A DNA stretch of 64,000 bases, from contig NZ_PYCN01000003.1 of assembly GCF_003062295.1 (NCBI RefSeq), positions 186,001-250,000 of the forward strand, read 5' to 3'. The translations under genes and the position numbers were made by a program. This DNA comes from Bradyrhizobium algeriense. GTDB lineage: Bacteria; Pseudomonadota; Alphaproteobacteria; Rhizobiales; Xanthobacteraceae. Shown here piece by piece: positions 18,953 to 27,444 of this stretch. The first letter of the stretch is position 1; each line of letters opens with the position of its first letter. Under the pieces are notes generated by a model. That model had not been told where the DNA came from and ran no database searches. It was given only the letters and a program-made list of their open reading frames with translations.

Positions 18953-19524
18953 ACTTCGGCCCAGTAGCGGATCAGGTTGTGATAGATACCGGTCAATTTG
19001 ACCGTTTCAGGGTCGTCTCGCCCAAGCCGCTCCACCGGTGCCTGGATCGAGGTATCGAGATCGAAGATCAGGCTGCGGGCGTGGGCATCCCGTACCATGC
19101 TCTGCAGCCAGAAAAAAGACGCCACGCGCATAGCTCGGGTGACCGGCGTGACCAAATGCAAACTAGACGCAGGATAAAGCACCGGGTCCCCGGCCGCGAG
19201 CTTGATTTCGTGGGAACCATAGAGGTCCTCGATCACCAGTTCGCCCCCGTCATACTCGTCCGGCTCCGACAGAAACAGCGTCACCGACAGGTCGGTGCGG
19301 ATCCGCCGGCCGGTGAGACGATCTCCCCTCACAGCGTTGTCGACATGGAGGCCGAAATGGTGCCCGCCGGAGGCCACGCAGCGATTAAATAGCGGCGGGA
19401 AGATCTGCAGCGGGATCGCCGACGAGATGGATCTCGGACTGGCGGTCAGCGCCGAAAGCAGGCGATTGCCGAGCGTTCGCGCAACCTCGCTGTCCGGCGG
19501 AAGCTGCTCGTTGCGCTTCACCAT
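18949..19524 (-). CDS. piuC: PKHD-type 2-oxoglutarate/Fe(II) hydroxylase (PiuC/YbiX), N-terminally incomplete
   Basis: An iron- and 2-oxoglutarate-dependent oxygenase of the PiuC family, usually found beside TonB-dependent iron receptors. The iron ligands are visible as His and Asp in [11 protein letters not shown] and the distal His in SSLHLVTPV, with the 2-oxoglutarate Arg in MRVASFFWL, so the catalytic core is complete. The 191-residue frame lacks roughly 37 N-terminal residues of the usual 225-230. Part of the missing sequence is found just upstream in another frame (19518-19595), which indicates a one-base frameshift. Either the gene is a recent pseudogene or the frameshift is a sequencing error. 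The four-base overlap with exbB keeps it in the operon. Confidence 0.8.
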   Translation of the reverse strand: MVKRNEQLPPDSEVARTLGNRLLSALTASPRSISSAIPLQIFPPLFNRCVASGGHHFGLHVDNAVRGDRLTGRRIRTDLSVTLFLSEPDEYDGGELVIEDLYGSHEIKLAAGDPVLYPASSLHLVTPVTRAMRVASFFWLQSMVRDAHARSLIFDLDTSIQAPVERLGRDDPETVKLTGIYHNLIRYWAEV

Positions 19525-19595
19525 CCGATTTGCGCCCCCGCAGTAGAGCGGCTGTCCTCCCAGGCGGAAGCGTCCGGCGCCATTGCAAAATTCAT
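19518..19595 (-). pseudogene. Frameshifted N-terminal piece of the piuC-like gene
   Basis: A short frame reads [20 protein letters not shown], then AQIGW and a stop. [11 protein letters not shown] is the sequence that normally precedes the [11 protein letters not shown] found at the start of the neighbouring open frame, so the two pieces belong to one gene separated by a one-base shift near GGATGG. About 20 further residues of the usual N-terminus are not found upstream. Its ATG overlaps the stop of another short frame (…[13 protein letters not shown]) that I cannot identify. Confidence 0.6.
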
Positions 19596-19967
19596 TACGT
19601 GCCTTTGATCGATTTCAATTCGCGCAGATCGACATGTGGCGAGTAGTCCCGCGGTAGGTACCGAGCAAGAAATTTGGGGTCAACGCGATTGGAGCAGGAC
19701 TCCGGTTGAATACGCTCAGATCACAGAGATTCTAATCTGTAGTTTGAAATGGTTCTAAGAACGCCGCTGCAACCAATCGCGCATTCACCCTGCTCGCAAG
19801 ACACGCCGACGATCGCGCGTTATTTGGCGCTGGCGCGGAACGCTGCTCGACGGCTGTTTCAAACCTTTCCAATTGTTTAGGATTCTCAAGCCTTAGTGTT
19901 TGTACAGGGCAAGCGGGCGGACTTTAAATCGGCATGCGGGGGAACTTCCTTCAATCCATGGGCTGAT
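19596..19967. other. Divergent intergenic region with an iron-control-like site
   Basis: No convincing gene. On the minus strand next to the piuC remnant there is a stop-terminated tail reading DPKFLARYLPRDYSPHVDL, perhaps the end of a lost gene. AGATTCTAATCT at 19727-19738 is a perfect short palindrome with a two-base centre, and an ICE-like motif follows at 19743-19759. Promoters of both the iron operon and the RND pump should lie here. Confidence 0.5.
19743..19759. promoter_or_regulatory. Iron control element-like (Irr) site
   Basis: TTTGAAATGGTTCTAAG matches the remembered ICE consensus TTTAGAA-N3-TTCTAAA at 5 of 7 and 6 of 7 positions in the two arms, with the right spacing. ICE sites bind Irr in Bradyrhizobium. 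It lies about 220 bases upstream of the piuC-exbB-exbD-tonB run, a set of iron-uptake genes, which supports the call. Confidence 0.5.
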
Positions 19968-21140
19968 ATGTCGAGGTCACGCACCATCCGTTGGGCTTTG
20001 CTGATCGTAGCGATCGCTGCGCTGGGGTTTTTGGGCTGGCAGCGATTCCATGGCGGGGATCATCAGGCGCAGGCTGAAGCTCAGAAGCGCGTGCCTGCCC
20101 GTGTCGCCGTCCCCGTGCGGATTGCCCCGGTCGAAAAAGCTGATTTTCCAGTCTATCTGACCGGCCTCGGCACCGTGCAAGGCTTCAACACGGTGCTGGT
20201 CCGTACTCGGGTCGACGGCCAGATTAACAGGATCGCGTTCCAGGAAGGCCAGTTCGTTCGTGAAGGCGACACGCTGGTCGAGATCGATCCGCGGCCGTTC
20301 CAGGCAGCCCTCGATCAGGCCAAGGCCAAGAAGGCGCAGGACCAAGCCAATCTCGCCAATGCCAACCTCGACCTGCAGCGCTCCACCCGGCTCGGTGAGT
20401 TCGCGACCCGCCAGCAAACGGACACCCAGCGGGCTTTGGTCGCGCAACTGACGGCGCAAGTGGCCGGCGACGATGCAGCAATCGCCAATGCGCAGACGCA
20501 GCTCGACTACGCGACCGTCAAGGCGCCGTTCTCGGGCATTGCCGGCCTGCGCCAGGTCGACGTCGGCAACATCGTCAATGCCGCGACGCAGACCGGCATC
20601 GTCAGCATCGCCCAGATCGAGCCGATCGCGGTGATCTTCACCGCGCCGGAGGACCAGTTGCCGGACATCAAGGCCGCGCTCGCCGCCGGCTCTCCCAAGA
20701 CGATCGCGCTCTCCACCGACGGCAAGCGCGTGCTTTCCACGGGCGCGCTTTCGCTGATCAACAACCAGGTCGACACATCGAGCGGCACCGTCAGGCTCAA
20801 GGCCGTGTTCGACAACAAGGATCACGCGCTGTGGCCGGGCCAGTCGGTTTCAACCCGGCTGCTGGTAGCGACGCTGAAAGACGCTACCGTTGTTCCCGAC
20901 GATGCCGTTCAGCATGGCCCCAATGGTCTTTACGCCTACACGGTCAACAAGGAGAACAAGGCTGAACTTCGCAAGATCAGGGCGACGCGCTCGACCGACG
21001 GCCGCTCCGTGGTCGACGAAGGGCTGTCGCCCGGCGAGCAGGTGATCACAGCGGGCCAGTTCAAGGTTCAGCCGGGCACGCTGGTGACGACGGCCGTCGC
21101 CAGCTCGGATCAGGCCCAGGCCAAGGTGACCGGCCAATGA
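19968..21140 (+). CDS. RND efflux transporter periplasmic adaptor subunit (MdtA/HlyD type)
   Basis: A membrane-fusion protein of 390 residues joining the RND pump to an outer-membrane channel. A signal/anchor RWALLIVAIAALGFLGWQRF is followed by the lipoyl domain (VRTRVDGQINRIAFQEGQFV and YATVKAPFSGIAGLRQVDVG). A helical hairpin with many Gln/Ala (residues about 120-175) lies between its halves, followed by beta-barrel and membrane-proximal domains. The ATG at 19968 is used because the longer frame adds 24 residues without homology. Its stop overlaps the start of the permease by four bases. No outer-membrane factor gene follows, so a TolC-like protein from elsewhere would be used. Confidence 0.93.
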   Translation: MSRSRTIRWALLIVAIAALGFLGWQRFHGGDHQAQAEAQKRVPARVAVPVRIAPVEKADFPVYLTGLGTVQGFNTVLVRTRVDGQINRIAFQEGQFVREGDTLVEIDPRPFQAALDQAKAKKAQDQANLANANLDLQRSTRLGEFATRQQTDTQRALVAQLTAQVAGDDAAIANAQTQLDYATVKAPFSGIAGLRQVDVGNIVNAATQTGIVSIAQIEPIAVIFTAPEDQLPDIKAALAAGSPKTIALSTDGKRVLSTGALSLINNQVDTSSGTVRLKAVFDNKDHALWPGQSVSTRLLVATLKDATVVPDDAVQHGPNGLYAYTVNKENKAELRKIRATRSTDGRSVVDEGLSPGEQVITAGQFKVQPGTLVTTAVASSDQAQAKVTGQ

Positions 21141-24100
21141 GCGGGGGAATCTCCGCCCCCTTCATTCGCTACCCGATCGGCACCTCGCTGATGATGGCGG
21201 GCATCATGTTTGTCGGCCTCGTCGCCTATCCCTTGCTGCCGGTTGCGCCCCTGCCACAAGTCGACTTTCCGACCATCCAGGTCTCGGCCTCTCTGCCCGG
21301 CGGCAGTCCGGAAACCATGGCCTCGTCAGTGGCGCAGCCGCTGGAACGTCAGTTCGCGCAAATTCCGGGCGTCGCGCAGATGACGTCGACCAGCTATCTC
21401 GGAACCGCGGCGATCAATATCCAATTCGATCTCAACCGTTCGATCGACGCCGCCGCCAACGACGTGCAGGCCGCGATCAATGCGGCCAGCGGCCAATTGC
21501 CGAAGAACCTGCCCTCGCCGCCGACCTATCGCAAGGTCAACCCAGCCGACTCGCCCGTCCTCCTGCTGTCAGCGACGTCGGACACGCTGCCGCTGACATC
21601 AGTCAGCGACGCCGTCGATGCCCAGCTCGCGCAGCAGATCAGCCAGATCTCCGGCGTCGCCCAGGTCATCATCGGCGGGCAGCAGAAGCCGGCGATCCGC
21701 ATTCAGATCGACCCCGCCAAGCTCGTCGCCAAGGGCCTGTCGCTGGAGGACGTGCGCAACCAGATCGCGATCACGACCGTGAACAGTCCCAAAGGCAATA
21801 TCGATGGCGACCGCCGCGCCTACACCATTTACGCCAACGACCAGTTGCCGGACTCAAAGGACTGGAACGACGTCGTTATCGCCTTTCGCAACGGCGGCCC
21901 CTTACGAATCCGCGATATCGGCCAGGCCGTTACCGGGCCGGAAGACGCCAAGCAGGCGGCCTGGGCCAATGGCAAGCGCGGCGTGTTCCTGATCGTGTAC
22001 AAGCAGCCCGGCGCCAACGTCATCGAGACCGTCGACAAGATCAAGGCGGAGTTGCCGCGGCTGGTCGCTGCGATCCCATCGGCGATCAAGATCGAAGTCA
22101 TCAGCGACCGCACCCAGACCATCCGCGCGGCGGTGGAAGACGTGCAGTTCACCCTGCTGCTCACCATCGCGCTGGTCGTCATGGTGATCTTCATCTTCCT
22201 GCGCAGTTTCTGGGCGACGGTGATTCCGGCCGTGACGGTGCCGCTGGCGCTGCTCGGCGCCTGCGCGCTGATGTGGGTATTCGACTATTCGCTCGACAAT
22301 CTGTCGCTGATGGCGCTTACCATCGCCGTCGGCTTCGTTGTCGACGACGCCATCGTGATGCTGGAGAACATCACGCGCTACATCGAGGAAGGCGAGAAGC
22401 CGCTCGCCGCCGCCTTCAAGGGTGCCCGTGAAATCGGCTTCACCATCGTGTCGATCAGCGTCTCGCTGGTCGCGGTGCTGATCCCGCTGTTGCTGATGGG
22501 CGGCATCATCGGCCGGCTGTTCCGCGAGTTCGCGGTGACGCTGGCGATGACCATCTTCGTATCGATGATCGTGTCGCTGACGCTGACGCCGATGATGGCC
22601 TCGCGCTTCCTGCGCGCACATCGCGAGGTCACGCACGGCCGATTCTATCAATGGAGCGAGCGCGCCTTCGACGCGATGCTGCGCGCTTACGAGCGCGGTC
22701 TCGACCTCGCGCTGCGCTGGAAGTTCACGACGCTGATGGTCTTCTTCGCAACGCTCGGTCTGTCGGTCCATCTGTTCGTCATCATTCCCAAAGGCTTCTT
22801 TCCGCAGCAGGACAACGGCCTGATCACGGCTACTTCGGAGGCCGGCCAGGACATCTCCTTCGCCGACATGAAGCGGCGCCAGGAGGAGCTCGGCAAGATC
22901 GTGCAGGCCGACCCCGATGTGGCCTCGGTCGCGATGGTGATCGGCGGCAGCGGCCGCGCCGGCAACAATGGCAATCTGTTCATCACGTTGAAGCCGCGCG
23001 ACGAGCGCAAGGCGTCTGCGCAAGCGATCATCGCCCGCCTGCGACCCCAGCTCGAGAAGGTCGAGGGCGCCCGTCTCTACATGCAGGCGGCGCAGGACGT
23101 GCGGCTCGGCGGGCGGCCGACGCGAACCCAGTTCGAGTTCACGCTGCAGGACGCCGACCTCGCCGAACTGAACGAATGGGCGCCGAAGATCCTGACGAAG
23201 ATGCAGACGCTGCCCGAGCTTCGCGACGTCGCCACCGACCAGCAGACCAACGGCACCACGCTGGAGCTCAAGATCAACCGCGATACCGCCTCGCGCTACG
23301 GCATCCAGCCGCAACTGATCGACGACACGCTGTATGATGCGTTCGGCCAGCGCCAGGTGACGCAGTTCTTCACCCAACTCAACACCTACAAAGTGGTGCT
23401 CGAAGTGCTGCCGGAATTGCAGGGCAGTCTCGACACGCTCAACAAGATTTACGTGAAATCGCCGGCCACCGGCGACCAGGTACCGCTGTCGGCCTTTGCC
23501 ACCTGGACCAGCGTGCCGGTGCGGCCGTTGTCGATCAGCCATCAGGGCCAGTTTCCCGCGATCACGATCAGCTTCAATCTCGCGCAGGGCGTGGCGCTGG
23601 GCCAGGCGACCGACGCAGTGCAGAAGGCGATGGTCGAACTCGGCGCGCCGACGACGCTCAATTCGAGCTTCCAGGGCACCGCGCAGGCGTTTCAGCAGTC
23701 ACTCGGCACCGTGCCGCTGTTGATCCTCGCTGCCCTCGTCGTGGTGTATTTGATCCTCGGCATCCTCTACGAAAGCTACATCCACCCGATCACCATTTTG
23801 TCCACGCTGCCGTCCGCCGGCGTCGGCGCGCTCGCGATCCTGATGCTGTTCGGGTTCGACTTCAGCCTGATCGCCCTGATCGGCATCGTGCTGCTGATCG
23901 GCATCGTGAAGAAGAACGGCATCATGATGGTCGACTTCGCGATCACCGCCGAGCGCGACGAGCAGCTCGAGCCCGAGGCCGCGATCCGCAAGGCGGCGCT
24001 ATTGCGCTTCCGCCCGATCATGATGACGACGATGGCGGCGCTGCTCGGCGGCGTGCCGCTGATGCTCGGTACCGGGACGGGATCGGAAATCCGCCAGCCG

Positions 24101-24283
24101 TTGGGCTATGCGATGGTCGGTGGCCTGATCGTCAGCCAGGCGCTGACGCTGTTCACGACGCCGGTGGTCTATCTCTATCTCGACCGGCTTTCGAACGCGT
24201 TTGCACGATGGGGGCGTTCGTCCAATCCTGACCATGATGCGCATCTGGACGCTGACGGCTCGGTCAAGCAAGCGGCCGAATGA
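21137..24283 (+). CDS. RND multidrug efflux permease (MdtB/MdtC-like, HAE1 family)
   Basis: An inner-membrane proton/drug antiporter of 1048 residues, the standard length. The N-terminal FIRYPIGTSLMMAGIMFVGL span and the PLLPVAPLPQVDFPTIQVSA porter segment are typical. The proton-relay acidic pair is in the fourth span, GFVVDDAIVMLENITRYIEE. A second copy of the fold starts near residue 520. IGIVLLIGIVKKNGIMMVDF and the last spans ending TLFTTPVVYLYLDRL close the protein. The QVDFPTI motif and MdtC-like loops suggest the MdtBC branch but a single permease is present. Substrates unknown. Confidence 0.95.
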   Translation: MSGGISAPFIRYPIGTSLMMAGIMFVGLVAYPLLPVAPLPQVDFPTIQVSASLPGGSPETMASSVAQPLERQFAQIPGVAQMTSTSYLGTAAINIQFDLNRSIDAAANDVQAAINAASGQLPKNLPSPPTYRKVNPADSPVLLLSATSDTLPLTSVSDAVDAQLAQQISQISGVAQVIIGGQQKPAIRIQIDPAKLVAKGLSLEDVRNQIAITTVNSPKGNIDGDRRAYTIYANDQLPDSKDWNDVVIAFRNGGPLRIRDIGQAVTGPEDAKQAAWANGKRGVFLIVYKQPGANVIETVDKIKAELPRLVAAIPSAIKIEVISDRTQTIRAAVEDVQFTLLLTIALVVMVIFIFLRSFWATVIPAVTVPLALLGACALMWVFDYSLDNLSLMALTIAVGFVVDDAIVMLENITRYIEEGEKPLAAAFKGAREIGFTIVSISVSLVAVLIPLLLMGGIIGRLFREFAVTLAMTIFVSMIVSLTLTPMMASRFLRAHREVTHGRFYQWSERAFDAMLRAYERGLDLALRWKFTTLMVFFATLGLSVHLFVIIPKGFFPQQDNGLITATSEAGQDISFADMKRRQEELGKIVQADPDVASVAMVIGGSGRAGNNGNLFITLKPRDERKASAQAIIARLRPQLEKVEGARLYMQAAQDVRLGGRPTRTQFEFTLQDADLAELNEWAPKILTKMQTLPELRDVATDQQTNGTTLELKINRDTASRYGIQPQLIDDTLYDAFGQRQVTQFFTQLNTYKVVLEVLPELQGSLDTLNKIYVKSPATGDQVPLSAFATWTSVPVRPLSISHQGQFPAITISFNLAQGVALGQATDAVQKAMVELGAPTTLNSSFQGTAQAFQQSLGTVPLLILAALVVVYLILGILYESYIHPITILSTLPSAGVGALAILMLFGFDFSLIALIGIVLLIGIVKKNGIMMVDFAITAERDEQLEPEAAIRKAALLRFRPIMMTTMAALLGGVPLMLGTGTGSEIRQPLGYAMVGGLIVSQALTLFTTPVVYLYLDRLSNAFARWGRSSNPDHDAHLDADGSVKQAAE

Positions 24284-24340
24284 CTTGACTTTGCGCGGCA
24301 ACCGGCACTACCGAAGGTAGTTCATTTCGGAGCCGGTTCG

Positions 24341-24910
24341 GTGAAAATTTCAATGAAGTTTGCGGTCGCTGCCGCGGCGATATCGGGTTTGTGCGGCCAC
24401 AGCCACGCCCAGGCGCCCAAAGCCAAAAACAACGCCGCGCCTGTGGCGCAGGCGACGCCGGGCCCCACCGCCGCTGCGACCGAGGGAGCGAATACACCAG
24501 CGCCTCCCGGCTGGATTGCGCGGTGCAGCAGCGCAAGCCGCGGCGCGCCGCTCGAATGCGCGATCGAGCAGAGCGCGGTCCTGACCAAGACCGGCCAACT
24601 GATCGTGCTGATCAATATCCGCGTATCAGCCGAAACCCGCGCGCCGATCGCGCTGGTGCAGTTGCCGCTCGGGCTCAACCTGCCGGCCGGCGCCAAGCTC
24701 CAGGTCGACGACGGCAAGGCGTCCGACCTGCAGATCCAGACCTGCGAGGCGCGCGGCTGTTATGCCAACCTGCAGATCTCGCCTGACGTGCTGGCCACGT
24801 TGAAATCCGGCAAGCAGTTGAAGGTCTCGTTCCAGAACATGGCCAAGGAGACGATCACGATTCCCATGCCGCTGGACGATTTCGGCGCGGCGTATGAGAA
24901 GATCAAGTAG
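24341..24910 (+). CDS. Invasion-associated locus B (IalB) family protein
   Basis: A periplasmic protein of about 189 residues. The signal sequence (MKFAVAAAAISGLCGHSHAQ) is followed by a Pro/Ala-rich linker to about residue 55. The IalB domain then starts GWIARCSSASRGAPLECAIE and contains the paired-cysteine segment QTCEARGCYANLQISPD and the final PMPLDDFGAAYEKI. The start may be GTG at 24341 or ATG at 24353; both keep the signal. IalB proteins are widespread in Rhizobiales and mostly of unknown role. It lies 57 bases after the RND permease and may share its transcript. Confidence 0.88.
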   Translation: MKISMKFAVAAAAISGLCGHSHAQAPKAKNNAAPVAQATPGPTAAATEGANTPAPPGWIARCSSASRGAPLECAIEQSAVLTKTGQLIVLINIRVSAETRAPIALVQLPLGLNLPAGAKLQVDDGKASDLQIQTCEARGCYANLQISPDVLATLKSGKQLKVSFQNMAKETITIPMPLDDFGAAYEKIK

Positions 24911-24923
24911 GCGCTCTCTCCAC

Positions 24924-25008
24924 GTCATTGCGAGCGCAGCGAAGCAATCCATCTCTCAGAGTGTGCGGATGCATGGATTGCGTCGTCGCTCCGCTCCTCG
25001 CAATGACG
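24924..25008. repeat. Palindromic intergenic repeat, CATTGCGAG family, copy 2
   Basis: Begins GTCATTGCGAGCGCAGCGAA, continues GCAATCCATC, and returns as GATTGCGTCG then CGCTCCTCGCAATGACG. Ends and inner half-sites match the copy at 11758-11873. It lies between convergent genes (ialB-like and arylsulfatase), where the hairpin could also end transcription. Confidence 0.8.
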
Positions 25009-25012
25009 CTGG

Positions 25013-27301
25013 CTACTGCCGCGCCATCTCCGCAGCCCCCACCCCCTCGCCGTCCAGCTTCTGGTCGTCGTGCATGTCGACCGTCACCCGCAACAACTGC
25101 CCGGTGAATTCGAACGGCGCCGCGTAGTGCGAGACCGGGCTGGAACGATCGCGGCCGATGTCGAGGCCGGACCACGAGATGAAATTGTTGAAGGCAGACT
25201 GGGTCTGGATCGAGCCTGCCGCCTCGCCGTCGATGAGGAGCGTATAGGCCGTCACGCCGGTGCGGGAGCCCCTGGCCGGCGGCTCCTTGCGCAACAGACG
25301 CTCGACATGCACGCCGAGCCGGTGTGCGCCTGACGGCACCTTGCGGTTCGAAGTCACGATCTCATGGCCGCCGCCGATATTGAGATCGTGCACCAGCACG
25401 CCGTCCTTGATGTAGAGGCTGTAGCCTGACGTCGCATCGCCATGGGCGATCAGCACGCCCTCGGCGCCCTCCTCGCCAATCTTGACATGGGCTTCGATGG
25501 TGTAGCTGCGGCTGCGCACGTCAGGCGCGACGTCGGTCGGCACGTGACCCATGCCGGCGTGAAAGGTGAATTTGTTGCGTGCGCCGTGAAAGCGCGCGGC
25601 GTTTTCCGCAAAGCGCGGGCCGAACCGGTCGTCGAGCGGCAGCACATTGTGCTTCTCGGCCTCGAGCCACCACAGCTTGATCATCGCTTCAAGCCGCTCG
25701 GGCTCTTGCGCCGCCAGATCGCTGGCTTCCGAAAAATCCCGCGCCAGGTGAAACAGCTCCCATTTGTCGTTCTCGAACGGCGTGCCCGAGGGATGGAAGG
25801 AAACGGCCTTCCAGCCGTCCTGCCAGATCCCGCGATGCCCGAACATTTCGAAGTATTGCGGCTGACATTTTGACGGCGCGGCTGGATCGGCAATCGAGCG
25901 CGCAAAGCTCTCGCCTTCGATCGGCATCTGCGCGACGCCGCCGATTTCGGCCGGCGGCGCGATGCCGATCAGGTCGAGCAAGGTCGGCGTCAGGTCGCAG
26001 GCGTGAACGAATTGATGGCGCACCTCGCCTTTGGCGGCGATCTTCTTCGGCCAGGCCATGACGAAGGGATCGCGGATGCCGCCGCCATGGGTGTTCTGCT
26101 TGTAGCGGCGCAGCGGCGTGTTCGACGCCATCGCCCAGCCGTGGGGAAAGTTGCTGTGCGAGTCCGGCCCGCCGATGTCGTCGATCCGGCGCAGCTTTTC
26201 CGCGATCGGTTCGGGACGGAAATTATACGGCCCCATCGCGTTGACGAAGCCCAGCGGCCCGCCCTCCTGGCTTGCGCCATTATCGGACAAAACCAGGATC
26301 AGCGTGTTGTCGCGAATGCCGGCCGTGTTGAGAAACGCGATCAGCCGCGCCAGATGCTGATCGGCATGGTCGAGCATGCCGGCGAAAGCCGCCTGCAGCC
26401 GCGTGAAGACGCGCTGTTCGTCGACGGTGTGCTCATCCCATGCCTTCACGCCGTCATTGCGTGCGGGCAACCGGGTTTCCGGCGGCACGATCCCCATCGC
26501 CTTCTGCCGCGCCATCCGCTGCTCGCGCTCGACGTCCCAGCCATGGGCGAACATCGCGTCATAGCTCTTGATGATGTCCATCGGCGCCTGGTGCGGCGCG
26601 TGGCAGGCGCCGAGCGCCACCCAGGTCAGCCATGGGACATCGGGCTGGTCGGCGGTGTGATCGGCTATGAAGCGGATCGACTGGTCGATCAGGTCGGACG
26701 TGAGGTGATAGCCGTCCGCATACGTCCCCGGTGCATCGATGTGGGTGTTGTCCGAGACAAGCTCCGGTGCGAATTGATCAGTTTCGGCATCGAGAAAACC
26801 ATAGAAGCGATCAAAACCGCGCCCCAACGGCCAGCCGTCGAACGGCCCGGTGGCGCCGCTTTCGGTCAATGGGGTGACGTGCCATTTGCCGACCATGTAA
26901 TTGCGATAGCCGTGCGGCCGCAGCATTTCCGCCAGCGTGCCCGCCTCGCGCGCGATCTTGCCGCGATATCCGGGGTAGCCGCTGTCGAAATTGGCGAGGC
27001 AGCCGACACCGACCGAATGATGGTTGCGCCCGGTGAGCAGCGCCGCGCGCGTCGTCGAACACATCGCGGTGGTGTGAAAGCCCGAATAGCGCAGGCCTTC
27101 GGCCGCGAGCCTGTCGATGGTCGGCGTCCTGATCGCCGAGCCGTAGCAGCCGAAATCGGAAAATCCGACATCGTCGAACAGCACGACGAGAATGTTCGGC
27201 GCGCCCTGCGGCGGTTTTGGCGTTTGCGGCCACCACGGCTTCGATTCAGCCACCGTCTTCCCGATCGTGCCGCCGAACGGCTTTGCGTTGCCTGCCGCCA
27301 T
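25013..27301 (-). CDS. Arylsulfatase (type I, formylglycine-dependent)
   Basis: A large sulfatase of 762 residues hydrolysing sulfate esters. The metal-binding strand LFDDVGFSDFGCYGS (about residues 41-55) is followed by the formylglycine motif CSTTRAALLTGRNH with the modified Cys at 81. VGKWH near residue 143 and LSDNGASQEGGP later complete the active site. A C-terminal beta-rich region of about 180 residues is usual for the long AtsA-like group. No signal peptide is visible, so a cytoplasmic location is likely. ATG at 27301 has GGAGGA just upstream. It is divergent from a TetR gene with a palindromic site between them. Confidence 0.93.
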   Translation of the reverse strand: MAAGNAKPFGGTIGKTVAESKPWWPQTPKPPQGAPNILVVLFDDVGFSDFGCYGSAIRTPTIDRLAAEGLRYSGFHTTAMCSTTRAALLTGRNHHSVGVGCLANFDSGYPGYRGKIAREAGTLAEMLRPHGYRNYMVGKWHVTPLTESGATGPFDGWPLGRGFDRFYGFLDAETDQFAPELVSDNTHIDAPGTYADGYHLTSDLIDQSIRFIADHTADQPDVPWLTWVALGACHAPHQAPMDIIKSYDAMFAHGWDVEREQRMARQKAMGIVPPETRLPARNDGVKAWDEHTVDEQRVFTRLQAAFAGMLDHADQHLARLIAFLNTAGIRDNTLILVLSDNGASQEGGPLGFVNAMGPYNFRPEPIAEKLRRIDDIGGPDSHSNFPHGWAMASNTPLRRYKQNTHGGGIRDPFVMAWPKKIAAKGEVRHQFVHACDLTPTLLDLIGIAPPAEIGGVAQMPIEGESFARSIADPAAPSKCQPQYFEMFGHRGIWQDGWKAVSFHPSGTPFENDKWELFHLARDFSEASDLAAQEPERLEAMIKLWWLEAEKHNVLPLDDRFGPRFAENAARFHGARNKFTFHAGMGHVPTDVAPDVRSRSYTIEAHVKIGEEGAEGVLIAHGDATSGYSLYIKDGVLVHDLNIGGGHEIVTSNRKVPSGAHRLGVHVERLLRKEPPARGSRTGVTAYTLLIDGEAAGSIQTQSAFNNFISWSGLDIGRDRSSPVSHYAAPFEFTGQLLRVTVDMHDDQKLDGEGVGAAEMARQ

Positions 27302-27393
27302 GCTTTCCTCCGCTTTTTGGATGTGATCGCGGTTGATCCGCCGGTTCGCCGAGGCTCGTGGCAACACGCTGCCCCGCGCGCATTGCCAAAAAT

Positions 27394-27415
27394 CATAATC
27401 CGAATTATCATTATG
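27394..27415. promoter_or_regulatory. Palindrome in the arylsulfatase/TetR gap
   Basis: CATAAT and ATTATG form an exact inverted repeat with a ten-base spacer in an AT-rich patch that stands out from the GC-rich surroundings. Position between divergent arylsulfatase and TetR genes suggests a TetR operator. Confidence 0.5.
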
Positions 27416-27444
27416 GTTACTTGGAACGGAGACGCAAGTTCCGG

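Noticed and set aside
21902..23542. A 546-codon frame opposite the RND permease
   Set aside because: Composition is that of an antisense shadow of a GC-rich gene and the opposite strand has an unmistakable RND permease.
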